Source: Thinopyrum elongatum (Eukaryota > Streptophyta > Magnoliopsida > Poales > Poaceae). From it: 64,000 nt of DNA. Location: contig CM022303.1 in NCBI GenBank assembly GCA_011799875.1, forward strand, positions 543,698,171-543,762,170, in the 5' to 3' direction. The notes below the pieces were generated by a model, which was given only the letters and a program-made list of their open reading frames with translations, had not been told where the DNA came from and did no database searches. Shown here piece by piece: positions 31,190 through 42,177 of this stretch. Position 1 is the stretch's first letter. Each line of letters starts with the position of its first letter. Made by a program: the position numbers and the translations under genes.

Positions 31190-33606
31190 ATGTTAGATGA
31201 ACGCCCTCTGTTACCCCTAGTCACTCGCACTCCTAAGCATGACTGGAGGATACACCCGGATTGGACTGAGAGGTACGGGTTTTATTAATTTTGTTCTTTG
31301 TTAGGTGTTTTTTCCGATAACAACTCATTGAACCTTTGTGCTTTGTTATACGCAGGTTGAAATGGGCTGGGCTTTTACCTTTCGCGCGTCTTGTTGAGGC
31401 CACAGATGGAGGCCAGAGACACGTCGCCATTGACCACTCTTTGCTCACGTGCTTAGTGGATCGATGGAGGCCGGAGACCCACACATTTCACTTCCGTTGG
31501 GGAGAGATGGCTCCTACTCTGGAGGATGTGTCACTTTTGCTGGGACTACCCTTGTCGGGTCATGCCATAGGACCGTTGGAGGCACCGGCTGGTTGGGAGC
31601 AGCAACTTCGTCAACGTTTCCAGAATCTCTATCCCGGTGCTCCGGCATTAGCCGCGGAGAAGCACGGACCTAAGTTTGATTGGTTGGGTCAATTCGAGGT
31701 TTGTTCATCAATCATAGATTTGTCGCTTGTCTTGCATCTTTCCCTTGTCTTGCATATTCTCTATTTACTAATTTTCCATCTTTACTTATTCACTATAGAT
31801 CCAGAAGTTTCCGGGGTATGGACAAGTCCCCATGACTGCGATACAGATCACTAGGAGCCTGGAGGCATACCTATTGTGGCTTCTCGGGAAGGTGATGTTC
31901 ACAGAGAATCATGTCACCAATTGCACCGCGCGATACATCCCCATTGCATTAGAGATTGCTATAGCTACGGGCCTGGAGCAGATCACACAGAGGAGTTGGG
32001 GTTCTGCTGTTTTAGCGGCTACATACCGAGCTCTGTGCAACGGCTGTCGGCTAGAGGGGAAGAAGGCGGCCCTTCTTGGTTGCCCTCTATTTTTACAGCT
32101 GTGGTCCTGGGAGAGATTCTCTATTGCACGACCGAACATAAATGTGGACGAGGCTTGGCCTTCGAACGAGCTTTTCGATGCTGAGGGCATCGACATGCCT
32201 ACTTTCGGTATGATCTGGACACGTCGGCAGGTATGTGTCATGTAAACCATGCCCTTATGTACACCATGACGGAAAATAACTTCTTGTTCGTGCAGAGAAG
32301 CTTCGCTCATGAACAGACTAGGCGAGCCTACACCGCATTGAACGAGCAGTTCGATGTGTACACTGGGTGATCTGGCAGCCGTACACGCAGGCAGCCATAG
32401 ATGCTAGATATCCCGGCGGTATTTCCGAGCTATGCACAAGAGATCGGGATTACTGGATGACAAAATCGAAGATCATCTTCGATGTATTCGTCGAGGAGAT
32501 GGCCCAACAGAGGGTCATGAGACAGTTTGGTCTTCGACAGTTGGCCCAGCCCCCACCTACTGAGCGTCGGCTGTTAGACGATGTCCACAGGTATGTCTAG
32601 TATTTCAATGTTGGTTGGTCTTCACATTTCGAAAAACCAAAGAATTACTTAATCATTGCACACACAATGCAATTTCAGGAACACGAGGAAGGGGATTAAC
32701 AGGACCATTGATCAGTGGCTGGCACATGTTCAGATGTACATTGCAGAGTGGGAGACTGCGACGACACGGATTTGGGACGAGGATCGCGCGTTCGATACGG
32801 CTGAGTTCAATGCCTATTGGAATCGGTACAGTGAGACACGGTTACGCATCATTAACCACCCTCAGAGACAGGAGATACCGGCCCCTGCTACAAGGGATAT
32901 GTACCCGAGCTATGATACTTCCGGCTCTAGACAGAACGTGGTAACATATACTGAACTTATCTAATGCATCTAGTTCTTACATACTTTGTCGTGCGGACGT
33001 AATAATCTTCGAGTTCATTTCAGGCTGACATGACACTCGAGCTTCACGAGGAGGTGGCCAGCTATACACGGCAACTATCGTCTACTTCTCTTATAGAACC
33101 TCGTCCAGTGCACTCCTTCTTTACGCGCATCGAGGGGAAACTACGAGCTATATATCAGGCTATCACGTGCACCCGCTCTACGGACGTTGTTCTCCAGCAG
33201 ACCCAGGTACGCCCGCCTCGTCACTCAACGGGCTAGCAGCAGGAACCCACACAACACCGACATCAGCCGCGTCCACGTGTAGACCATCAGTGGATGAGTA
33301 GGCCACCACCTCCTGACCAGGCCGGGAGTTCAGCGTGGCAGCACCACCATGATCCCACATCGGGCTATGGGTTTCGACCACCGCCGAGCTTCGTGATGCA
33401 TCAACATCCTACAGGTATGTTTGTTTATATCTATTCTTTTCAATATCAGTTGGAACTACCTATTTCTTAATTACTTATGTGGCCTCCCTGTCGCAGGAGC
33501 CTACGGATATAGGGCGCCTATGTCCGGACATGAGGCCTCCCATTCCGAATCCACGTTTGAAAGTGCTTCGGAAGGTGGGCACAACACACAGGATCAGGTG
33601 TCGTAG
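31190..33606 (+). pseudogene. Plant mobile domain (PMD) gene carried by the MULE
   Basis: Conserved blocks identify the PMD family (MAIN/MAIL1 relatives): WAGLLPFARLV, LVDRWRPETHTFHF, GEMAPTLEDVSLLLGLPLSG, FLQLWSWERFSIARP. My exon model is 31190-31272, 31356-31698, 31799-32230, 32296-32590, 32679-32940, 33024-33414 and 33496-33606, with GT...AG borders; phase is kept through exon 3. Exon 4 has a frameshift near 32365 and exon 6 a TAG near 33235, so this copy is probably dead. The C-terminal exons are proline/glutamine-rich. PMD genes are known both as host silencing factors and inside MULE and gypsy elements; the role in the element is not established. Confidence 0.8.
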
Positions 33607-34135
33607 CACATCGCCAACTGGATGGGCACGTATTATTCTACTCCTCCACCAGATCCAACACAGCCCACACATCCCACGCAAGACACACACTATGGCGAGG
33701 ACAGGTCTTGGATTCCTCTTCGTAACGTTCGGCCACCGAACATGTATGAGTGGTCGATGCCCCCTCCACCACAGCCACGCCGCGGATGAGCACGACGTGG
33801 CTGATACTTATGTATGCGAGGGACGTATTTGTATGTGAGAGACATATTTCTACCTATGTATGCGAGAGACATATTTCGACCTATGTATGCGAGAGACATA
33901 TTTCGACCTATGTATGCGAGAGACATATTACTATTAATTCGCATTGTTATTCGAGTTACATTTTCACACTGACTGAAATAAGATACATTAAACTGTTGAA
34001 ATTAAGATGCATCGAAAATAACATGCATAAAATAAGATACATAACAATTAACATGTTCAAATTAAGATACAACTTGCTGTGAATTTTAAGATACAATTTG
34101 CTGCAATGTGAATTTTAGGATACAATAACATAAAT
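33607..34135. repeat. 27-bp tandem repeat and A/T-rich stretch
   Basis: 33806-33932 holds four to five copies of a 27-base unit containing TATGTATGCGAGAGACATAT. Beyond it, 33940-34135 is A/T-rich with repeated AAGATACA words. It separates the converging PMD and GRF genes. No gene seen. Confidence 0.75.
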
Positions 34136-34805
34136 CTACTGAGTCCAACGTGGATATTTTCCTTTTCCATCACCAGCTTCTTCTGCTGCCTTGGCTGCAC
34201 GAGCCCTTTCTTTCTTTATCTGCCTCTCAGCCTCACGGGCCTCCTGTCGCTGTCGTTGAACCTCCGCTAGTCGAAGTCCCTCTTCTCGGTTTTTCTTCTT
34301 CATCTCATCAAGAAAAGCGCTCTGCTTCACACAGTACTCTTGCCACTCTCTCTCCTGCTCTGCTTTCTCCTCTGCTGCCGCCTTCGTGCGGCGCTCTTCC
34401 GCGTCCAAACTTTCCCATGCACGACGACCTCTTTCACGAATCTCGGTCACCGCCCAGTCCGGTTTTTTCGTGTCAATCCAACGATAGTACATGCACAGAG
34501 GCGGAGGAGACTACAACAAAAATAGAAATATAAATATCAAATCAACAATAATATCAACAACGTGTTTATTCTTGGGGACTTAAACATACCGGAGGCCTGA
34601 TGTACGGTGAAGTAGCAACGGGTGGATCTTCCTCATAATTGGCGCACATGAAAAACTTCATGCCCAACCAATCTGAAAAATCCGTCACCTCCTTCACCTT
34701 GCAGAGATCGCCACACCAACAATGAAGTACTTCCACCCCCCGAGGCAAAGTCGCACTCTTCATTTTCGTAGGCCTAATGCTTTGATCCGAGTAAGGCAAA
34801 CTCAT
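34136..34805 (-). CDS. GRF-type zinc finger / coiled-coil protein, two exons (196 aa)
   Basis: Exons 34805-34590 (72 codons, phase 0) and 34510-34136 join with GTATG...TTGTAG borders into one open frame of 196 residues without stops. The joined protein has a GRF-like zinc finger split by the intron: CWCGDLC near residues 29-35, FFMC at 51-54, then CMYYRW just after the junction (C78), matching the CxCG...C...CxFFxW pattern. A basic and acidic coiled coil of about 110 residues follows (AEEKAEQEREWQEY, EAERQIKKERARAAKAAEE). A minus-strand TTTATATA at 34926-34933 is a likely TATA box. It is the only gene of the MULE that reads intact. GRF fingers bind single-stranded nucleic acid in other proteins; its function here is unknown. 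Confidence 0.7.
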
Positions 34806-35290
34806 AATGACTAGCGCGTTGGTGTTTTGAAGTGCGGCTGGACGATGGAGAAGAGAGTGAGAAAGAGCAAGCAGTGTGGGCACAAGGAAAGAGAAGAGCG
34901 TGAGAGAGCAGGCAACGGCATCTCGTATATAAAGATGAGGAGCACTGTGTTGTCGGTAGAAGAAAATAAAACACGCGCGTCCACCGCAGCAACAGCACCG
35001 CACCGCTGTCTCCGGCGTTTTAGACAAAGCAGACAGTAGGAATCAGCTGTTTCCCGCGTGCTCGGCCGAATCTTTGCCTAAAAATCAGCGCCGTTTGCAT
35101 AAAAATCAGCGCCGTCATCATAAGAAATCAGCGCGGTGCGATTCTGTCAATCACTACAGTCTGCCGTGGAAATCAGCGCATTTTGCTGCAGTGTGGGCAT
35201 CGGAATCAGTGTCTGCGCATCGGAAAAAGCGAGCTGTGCGTCCGGCCGAGGGAGCAGCCGTCGGTGGCGGCAGGCCCCGGAGGGCTAATT
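34806..35290 (-). promoter_or_regulatory. Upstream region of the GRF gene
   Basis: Contains the TATA-like box near 34930 and, further out, repeated AAAATCAGCGCCGT words at 35080-35180. Longer frames here extend the GRF exon backwards, but the ATG at 34805 fits the TATA spacing better. Confidence 0.4.
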
Positions 35291-35590
35291 CAAAAGTTGG
35301 AGCCATGCAGCAGTCGGCTTAGAGTAAGCCGATTAGTCTAATCGGCCTATAGTAAGATGATTAGTACTGCTGCATGTGGTGCTGGCCGAAAGGCCTATCG
35401 GCCAAGGCGAAGACGACCGAAATCCAGTCGGCCATGGCTAGGACGACTGGAAGCTAATCGGCCTATAGTAAGCCAATTAGTCCCAATCGGCCTACCACTG
35501 GCCGACGGTGTATTATTTTTGAAAATAACTCAAACTGCGTATTATTTTTCAAATTTATTAAAAAAAATGTATTATTTAAAAAAAATTAGC
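35290..35590. repeat. MULE right subterminal repeats and terminal inverted repeat
   Basis: 35290-35510 has many CCGATTAG, AATCGGCC and GGCCGA words, including the inverted pair GTAAGCCGATTAG / CTAATCGGC. The terminal repeat at 35500-35590 is the inverse of 27020-27110, and the 9-bp duplication follows at 35591. Confidence 0.85.
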
Positions 35591-35599
35591 TTCAATGTG

Positions 35600-38500
35600 T
35601 ATATGGTGCAAAGTCTTTCTGTTGAAAAGGGAGTCCGAGATAGCTTACATTGGCGTTGCAAAGTGGGGCAACAGAAAAAAGATGGGCAACCAACTTAGGA
35701 AAGCGTCCAATACATAGTAAAAAGGAACCCAATACGGAAAGAACAAAAGAAGTGTCCGTCCATACCTAACGCCCACCAGATAGATTAGTCTCCTAGCTTA
35801 CTACGCTCTTCTAATGTGAAAAAGAAAAAAAAGGGTCCCGACTCCTACCTGGTGCTTCCCGTTTAATCCGGACATGGGAACTAGCTCTACCAGATAGTAG
35901 ATATGTACGTATACATACAAAACAAGGATATAGTGGGGGCCAGGAGATTAGCAATTTTTTTTTAATATAATAAAGTGTGCCTTTTCCAAAGAAAATTAGA
36001 ATAAAGCATGCCAAGGATGTAGCTGTAATAAGTCATGGATCGATAACTGGACCCAAAATATGTGAACTTTAAAGTGCCAATAATTTATTTTCTATTCTCG
36101 CAAGAAGTAGTAATAAATCACGGTGTGCGCTCTAATTATAATGATTGATATTCTAAAAATTACCAGGAAGTGATATGGATACAAATGCTTCAGTTTTAGT
36201 TAAGTATCCGTCATGAAAAAAATAGTCATGAGAAAGACCACGTGAAAGCATCTACAATGAACATTTATAGAAAAATGCCCTATTCATTTAAAAATAAAAG
36301 GTGTGTAAGTAAACATGTTGTCAGTGTTTAAAATTTTTGACCTCTAATATATGCAAAAGTATCTGGGGTAGACAGGTATGAATAACAACGTTATATCGCC
36401 AGCAAAATACCTTTTTACCATATGCAATTTTACATGTCGTTGGAAAGCGATGAATATTACCGAGAAGAATATGTATTGCCGAATTTTATGAAATTATATG
36501 TTAATATACTGATAATATTCTGATTGTCCAAGAAAATAGTATATATTTATCAATGATTTACATTCAATACTAAAATTATAAATAACATATTCATATAAAA
36601 ATAGTGATTCAAAATTGTTGATCCGTTGATCCTATCAAAATCTTAAATAGCTCCATTGACACGTACAATATCAAAATATCAAAAATCTAATTATAACGTT
36701 TGGTATTAAAAGATGAAAGGTTACGTAAAATAGAGAGCATGTACAAATCCCATCATTGGCACGTCTATTGGTGGTCTTTTTAACAAAAGAAAGTACGTCA
36801 ATGGAGAGTCTAACATGCATAGATACGCATTTTTGTTTGGAAAAACTACATGAACGTCTATCAGAAATAAACGTGTATGGACGGTCTTTTCTAGAGTACC
36901 TCTATGGGTAATCCAACATGCATACGTACACATTAGTCTTTTTTGGCAGGAAAGCAAACAAGAGGAACGCCGATTGGGAATAAACGCACATATGCAGCAC
37001 ATCATTTGACACGATCCATGTTGAGTCCGATTGGATACATATAGGTTAGAAAAGAAAAATAGAAAAAACATGCGTACAAGCTGAGTCCAAGTGAAGCACA
37101 TACAAAAGTAGATCACGCTCGCATTACAAAAAGAAACACTCAACTATGTATCTGGTGAAAACCTTTCTTGAACTAACGTGCAAACCATGCTACCATGCGA
37201 CTCACACAATATTACCCACACGTTAGACACGACAGTAGCATGCAGCACGACATCATGACATGCGTGGCCGGTCACACAGATCAAACAGCGCAGCACCCGT
37301 CGCGCTGGAAGACACGAGAAGACACGTCCGCGCATTATTATTATTCCCGTTAATGACACTATAGATCTCTTATAATTTGATAGAAAAAGAATACAACTTG
37401 ATTTGGATGTGAACTAATAATAAACTAAGTATCAAATATATTTCCTTTATATAAAATTAAGTTATAGGCCTTAGATACAAAATTTAACACGTAAAGTGAA
37501 CATAAAATTAAAGTTAAAAATAAATCACAATCTGATTCCAATCTAGGTAGAATATAAGTTGATGTAGAGTACTTGACAAGAGAAACTTTAATATCATCTT
37601 TAAATTAATATACTCCAATAGGTACTTGGCCTCATATGGCGAGACAACATAAACACTTCAGAGCGAGAGGACATTGTTACCAACATCTAGAAGCACGCGT
37701 GGAAGACCGACATATGTAATATTGTGTTATCTTCCTCGCAAAAAAAAAATGTGTTATCTCGAAACACAATTGCAAGAGAGTTAGTGACGACATAGATTGA
37801 GGACGAGGACATGAAGTTTAGACATTTAATTGTTGATGAAACGGTTTCACATTGTAGGACATTGACCTCGGTACCATTAGTCATATGTTGTCACATGCCA
37901 ATAACATTAACAACAATAATATACTTACAAATTGTTCTAGCTGGATTTTGGTCATGTATCCTCAGGACACACATTCCAACTACAATCTTCTTTTTTGTAT
38001 TCAGATGGTATATAAATGATGACATGGCACATCAATTTATATTTTGCCGTGGGTAAAATAGTGACCAATGGAGAGTAGTAAAAGGGAGAAATATGAATAT
38101 TAGTATAGAATTATATGGCTCTGTACTGCAGGGTGTGACCTTTCTCATGGATGAATGTGTTTAAAAATAGAATAATTAGCAGAATTCCCAAGTCTTATCT
38201 TTTTTGGGAGGTGCGCGTTTTGGCTATTATCTTTCTATAAAATTTAAATGAAATGTCAATTCCATAATGAGACAACAGCAATAAATTTAATAATATTTGG
38301 CCAAGTGGGAAAAAATTGGTGGAGAAAGCAATACCAAATATAACTATAAATGAGAATATTTAATCAAAAAATCACTAATGCATGTCAAAAAATAATAAAT
38401 AGTTTCACTTTGCTTGAATATATGGTTAATGAAAAACAAATGAGCGGCAAAAAAAATGACAAGCTTCAGCTATCCCCAATGAGAGAATATTTAAGAAAAT

Positions 38501-38797
38501 TTTCCACCATTCACCGATTACGTTCGTTTAGAGCAGGAAGAGGTGTAGATAATTGTATTAATATGAGATGATGTGGAAGTATGTATATGGATATGCGGGT
38601 ATATGACATTGTACAAAACAAGAAAAACTACAACCAAATATTTAACCACAAATGTATGCAAATTGTAGAAAAGTATGTTTTAAAGTTTAATAATGTTTCT
38701 GAACACATTGTAGCTGCATTATATTAATGTAAACACTCACGTGACAGAAAGAAGATAGGTAGAGAAACCCACCAAGAATAAAAAAAAGGAATTCTAG
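35600..38797. other. Helitron body right of the MULE, no gene recognised
   Basis: About 3.2 kb of A/T-rich DNA. 36760-36990 holds two to three degenerate copies of a roughly 115-base unit (CATGCATA...ACGTGTATGGAC-like). Open frames of up to 140 residues occur (for example minus 36721-37143) but have biased composition and overlap the repeats. I see no Rep/helicase motifs and no recognisable captured gene fragment. Confidence 0.5.
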
Positions 38798-38826
38798 CCG
38801 TGCAAATGCGCGGGTCACCCTGCTAG
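38798..38826 (+). other. Helitron 3' terminus: hairpin and CTAG
   Basis: Stem CCGTGC/GCGCGG with loop AAAT (one G-T pair), nine bases, then CTAG followed by host T. This is the replication-termination structure expected of Helitrons. Confidence 0.9.
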
Positions 38827-40873
38827 TTATCAATTAAAACAAAAGGAGGACACATAGTAATCTCCTTGGTTAGTTTCATTTGGAGGTGATCATGTGACTC
38901 CTTGAGAGAGGCATGAACACCCTTCAAGACCTTATGAGCCTTGTCAAGTGTGTCAAACTCTTTCTTGTGTCTATCATGTCCAACCCCAAGTGCAACCTTC
39001 TCGGAATTAAGCACACGAGTAAGAACACGAGCATGATCAAGATCTTTTTGTAATTTAGCAAGATCAACATTGTGTGACTCCTCAAGAGCCAAACTAAGAC
39101 CTCGCTCTTCCTCAAGAGCAATGGAAAGATCCACAATCTCATCAGCATAGTCACGATTATGCCCTTCTAACTTAGAGATGGTATCCTCATGAGACTCAAT
39201 GATATCATTGGCCTCACCAAGTTGCTCCAAGAGAGCAACAAAGTGCTTCTTGGTCTCACCTCTTAGCTTACTCAAGAACTTATCAAATTCGTTCTCATCT
39301 ACCTTAGCCTCCATATGATCATCCACACAATACAATAAAGGAGTAGTAGTGATGGTAGTTTTGATGTTGGAGGTTACCTTGTTGGTACCTTTGGCCATGA
39401 GGCACTTGGCAATGAGGTTCTCGTTGGGGGCATCAAAGAGAGACACTTTGGTTGGGGAAGAGGTGGCAATGGCCATGGTGGCCGTTGCCATTCCTTCACC
39501 ACTTGTATCTTCATCATCATCATCGGAGAGGTACTCTTCTTGTGCCACCAACCCATTTTGAGGCACTTTCTTGGTGAAGTTGTTCTTGCTTGGAAGGACT
39601 TCGCCTTGTCCTTGCAGATAAGTTTGCCACCATTGTCTTCCCTCTTCTCATAGGGGCAATCCACCACAAAGTGACTCACATTGCCACAATTGTAGCAAGT
39701 TCTCACACGTTGCTTGCCCTTCAAGGCACTTGAGTTGTTCTTGGAGAAGTTAGGCCTTGAGTTCCTCTTGTTGCCCCAAAATTGCCTTGACGCAAGAGCC
39801 ATGTGCTCGTGGTAAGCATATTTGGTGTCTTCGGGGCAACTCTCTTCTTCCTCATCTTCTTCTTCTTTCAGAATTGCCTTGGCCTTAAAAGCAAAGTTGG
39901 GTGAGGCCTTCTTTGACCGTTGGACATGAGCTAGTGCGTTGTCGGCGGTCTTGTTCATGATGTTCATTGCAATAAACTCATCCAACACCTCACTTGAAGA
40001 CAAGGTGTGGAAGTCCGGCCTTTGACGGATCACGGAGGACATGCCCTTGTTGAATGGCATGATGTCCTTGAGAAACTTGCGCTTGATCCAATTGTCATCT
40101 GTATCCGTGCTCCCATGATCTTGAAGAGCGACCACAAGAGTTGTCAATCTTCGATAGACATCACGAGGATCCTCATCTTCAATCATCACAAACTCATCGG
40201 CCTCATCAAGAACCACCTCAAAGTTGGACCATTGAATGCCCGAGCTCCCCTTGTACAAAGATATAATATGTTCCCAACAATCCTTTGCACGGGAGAAGGG
40301 ACGCAAGTGTGATAGATCTTTGGGAGGCACTGCAGATTGATGGATGAACAATGCGGAGTGATTGTATTGATTTTCCGCCTCTTCTCTTGGAGTGAGGTTG
40401 TTTGGATCATGTGCGTAGAAGCCTTGCTCGATGATTCTCCAAAGATTTTTCGAGCTGTGATTCAAATGAGACTTGATACGAAAAACCCAATTAGCGAAAT
40501 AACCCTTCACAAGCATAGGAGGAGGACCAAGGTTGTTAATATGAGGTGTAGGGACTGGTCCTCCATAGACCGGGGGAGGAGGAACAGAGGCATAAGTTCC
40601 CGTCCCATTTTTACCATGAGGGGAAGAGGTATGAGTACCTTTAGCCGCTTCCTTGCCGGAATTGGCCTCTGACTCCGATGCGGTGGGATTAACCACAAGC
40701 AACGGACCGGGAGAAGATTTCAACACCTCAAGAAGTTCTTTAACTATGGACTTGACCTCGGCCGTCATAGACGTCCTAAGTGAAGCCATAGCTTCACTTA
40801 AGTTGTCTCGGGTGATCGAGTTCAACTCCACGGCCTCGAGTACTTCCTCATCCCCATCCCCGTTGCCAATCAT
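38827..40873 (-). pseudogene. Copia element B gag
   Basis: Starts at ATG 40873. It has a copia Gag region (LVKGYFANWVFRIKSHLNHS, FSRAKDCWEHIISLYKGSS, MNIMNKTADNALAHV), then a CCHC zinc knuckle CYNCGNVSHFVVDC near 39640-39700. A one-base loss near 39590 shifts the frame; the other frame carries on through an acidic stretch (EEYLSDDDDEDTSGE) and a coiled coil to 38827, where the Helitron interrupts it. The C-terminal continuation is at 26212-26848. Gag would form virus-like particles for the element. Confidence 0.85.
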
Positions 40874-40910
40874 ACTCTTCGGGTGGTGAAACCCTTAATA
40901 AAGAGACGAG

Positions 40911-40924
40911 GCTATGATACCAAT
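40911..40924 (-). promoter_or_regulatory. Copia B primer-binding site
   Basis: Minus strand ATTGGTATCATAGC directly after the LTR end, one base off the TGGTATCAGAGC site complementary to initiator methionine tRNA, the usual plant copia primer. Confidence 0.8.
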
Positions 40925-42177
40925 TGAAAGGATCAATATGGTTGACTAGAGGGGGGGAGGGTGAATAGGCAACTACCAATTTTTAGCTTTTCTTAACAAA
41001 TTAGGTTTAGCAACAAATAGGTTATCTAGATGTGCAACTAGGTGAGCAACCTATATGATGCTAGCAATAACGACAACACAAGAAAGCAAGATAAACAACA
41101 CAAGTAAAGCTTGCACAAAGTAAAGGTAAGAGATAACCACAAGTGGAGTAGGAGGAGACGAGGATGTGCTACCGACGTTCCTTCCCTTTGAGAGGAAGTA
41201 CGTCTCCGTTGGAGTGGTGTGGAGGCACAATGATCCCCAAGAAGCCACTAGGGCCACCGTATTCTCCTCACGCCCTCACACAATGCGAGATGTCGTGATT
41301 CCACTAGTGGTGCCCTTGATGGCGGCAACCGGACCTTTACAAACAAGGTTGGGGCTCTCTCCACAACCGAATTGGAGGCTCCCAACACCACCACGAAGCT
41401 TCACCACAATGGAATGTGGCTCCAAGGTGACCTCAACCGTCTAGGGTGCTCAAACACCCAAGAGTAACAAGATCCGCAAGGGATTAATGGGGGGAATCAA
41501 ATTTCACTTGGTGGAAGTGTAGATCTAGGCCTTCTCAAGCATACCCTAAAGAATCAACAAGTTTGATTGGCTAGGGAGACAGATCAGGCAAGAATAAGCT
41601 TGTGAGCAACAATGGAGCTTGGGGGAGGAAGAGGTAAGTCAACTTGGAGAAGATGACTCCCTTATATAGTGGGGAAAGAAATCCAACCGTTATGCACCCA
41701 CAGCCCGTGCACAAGCGGTAGTGCCGCTCAGGTGATCGGTACTTCCGCTGGCATAGAAGTTCTAGTCGTTGCGTTCAAATGAGCAGGTCAGGGAGGTGGT
41801 AGTGCCCCTGGAGGGGTACTTCCGCTTGGTGTTGAGCTGCAACCAGAACCAGCGGTAGAAGAGGAGGGCAGGGCGGTAGTGCCGCCCTGGGCGGTACTAC
41901 CGCAACAAACTACCGCTCTACTTCCGCTTGAGGGACATAACTACCCAGAAGGCAAATAATAAGCGGTACTCCATGCGGTACTGGCACAGCGGTAGTTCCG
42001 CCGGAGCGGTACTTCTGCTTAGCTGTAATATGTCCAGTAAACCTGCGGTAGTGGAGTGGTACTCAGAGCTACAGTACCGCTGGAGTGGTACTACCCCGCT
42101 GAACTGTCGATGTACTATCGCTCATTTACAGAATGCACAGAACAAGCAGAAGTGAGGGTAGGACTGATCTGTGGCAG
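40925..42177 (-). mobile_element. Copia B 5' LTR (probably truncated)
   Basis: On the minus strand it ends ...GATCCTTTCA at 40925, next to the primer-binding site. The far end is set by the start of copia D at 42178, so part of the LTR may be missing. A plus-strand cttatatagtggggaaag near 41652 marks a likely TATA region on the opposite strand. Confidence 0.7.
41710..42125. repeat. GCGGTA/TACCGC inverted-repeat cluster in copia LTR
   Basis: Some 20 GCGGTA or TACCGC half-sites, many paired as GCGGTACTACCGC, fill about 400 bases of the promoter part of the LTR. They would fold into many small hairpins. Confidence 0.8.

Larger units (their letters stand above)
27020..35590 (+). mobile_element. 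Mutator-like element (MULE) with three genes
   Basis: Terminal inverted repeats of about 90 bases (27020-27110 and 35500-35590) are flanked by a perfect 9-bp direct duplication, ttcaatgtg, at 27011-27019 and 35591-35599, the hallmark length of Mutator. Inside are a MURA-type transposase (plus), a plant-mobile-domain gene (plus) and a GRF zinc-finger gene (minus), plus GGCCGA-rich subterminal zones and several minisatellites. Length 8571 bases. It is inserted in the Helitron. Confidence 0.95.
26849..38826 (+). mobile_element. Helitron (non-autonomous) inserted in copia B
   Basis: The 5' end is TC (26849) after host A; the 3' end is CTAG (38823-38826) before host T, the Helitron insertion rule. 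A 6-bp-stem hairpin (CCGTGC, loop AAAT, GCGCGG) at 38798-38813 lies nine bases before CTAG. Removing the segment rejoins the copia frame exactly (VLIDN followed by ADATN on the minus strand), which proves both borders. No Rep/helicase gene is visible. Of its 11,978 bases, 8,580 are the nested MULE plus duplication, leaving about 3.4 kb of Helitron. Confidence 0.9.

Noticed and set aside
36721..37143. 140-residue minus-strand frame in the Helitron as a captured gene
   Set aside because: Cysteine/phenylalanine-rich composition, overlap with degenerate 115-base repeats and no familiar motif. Probably chance.
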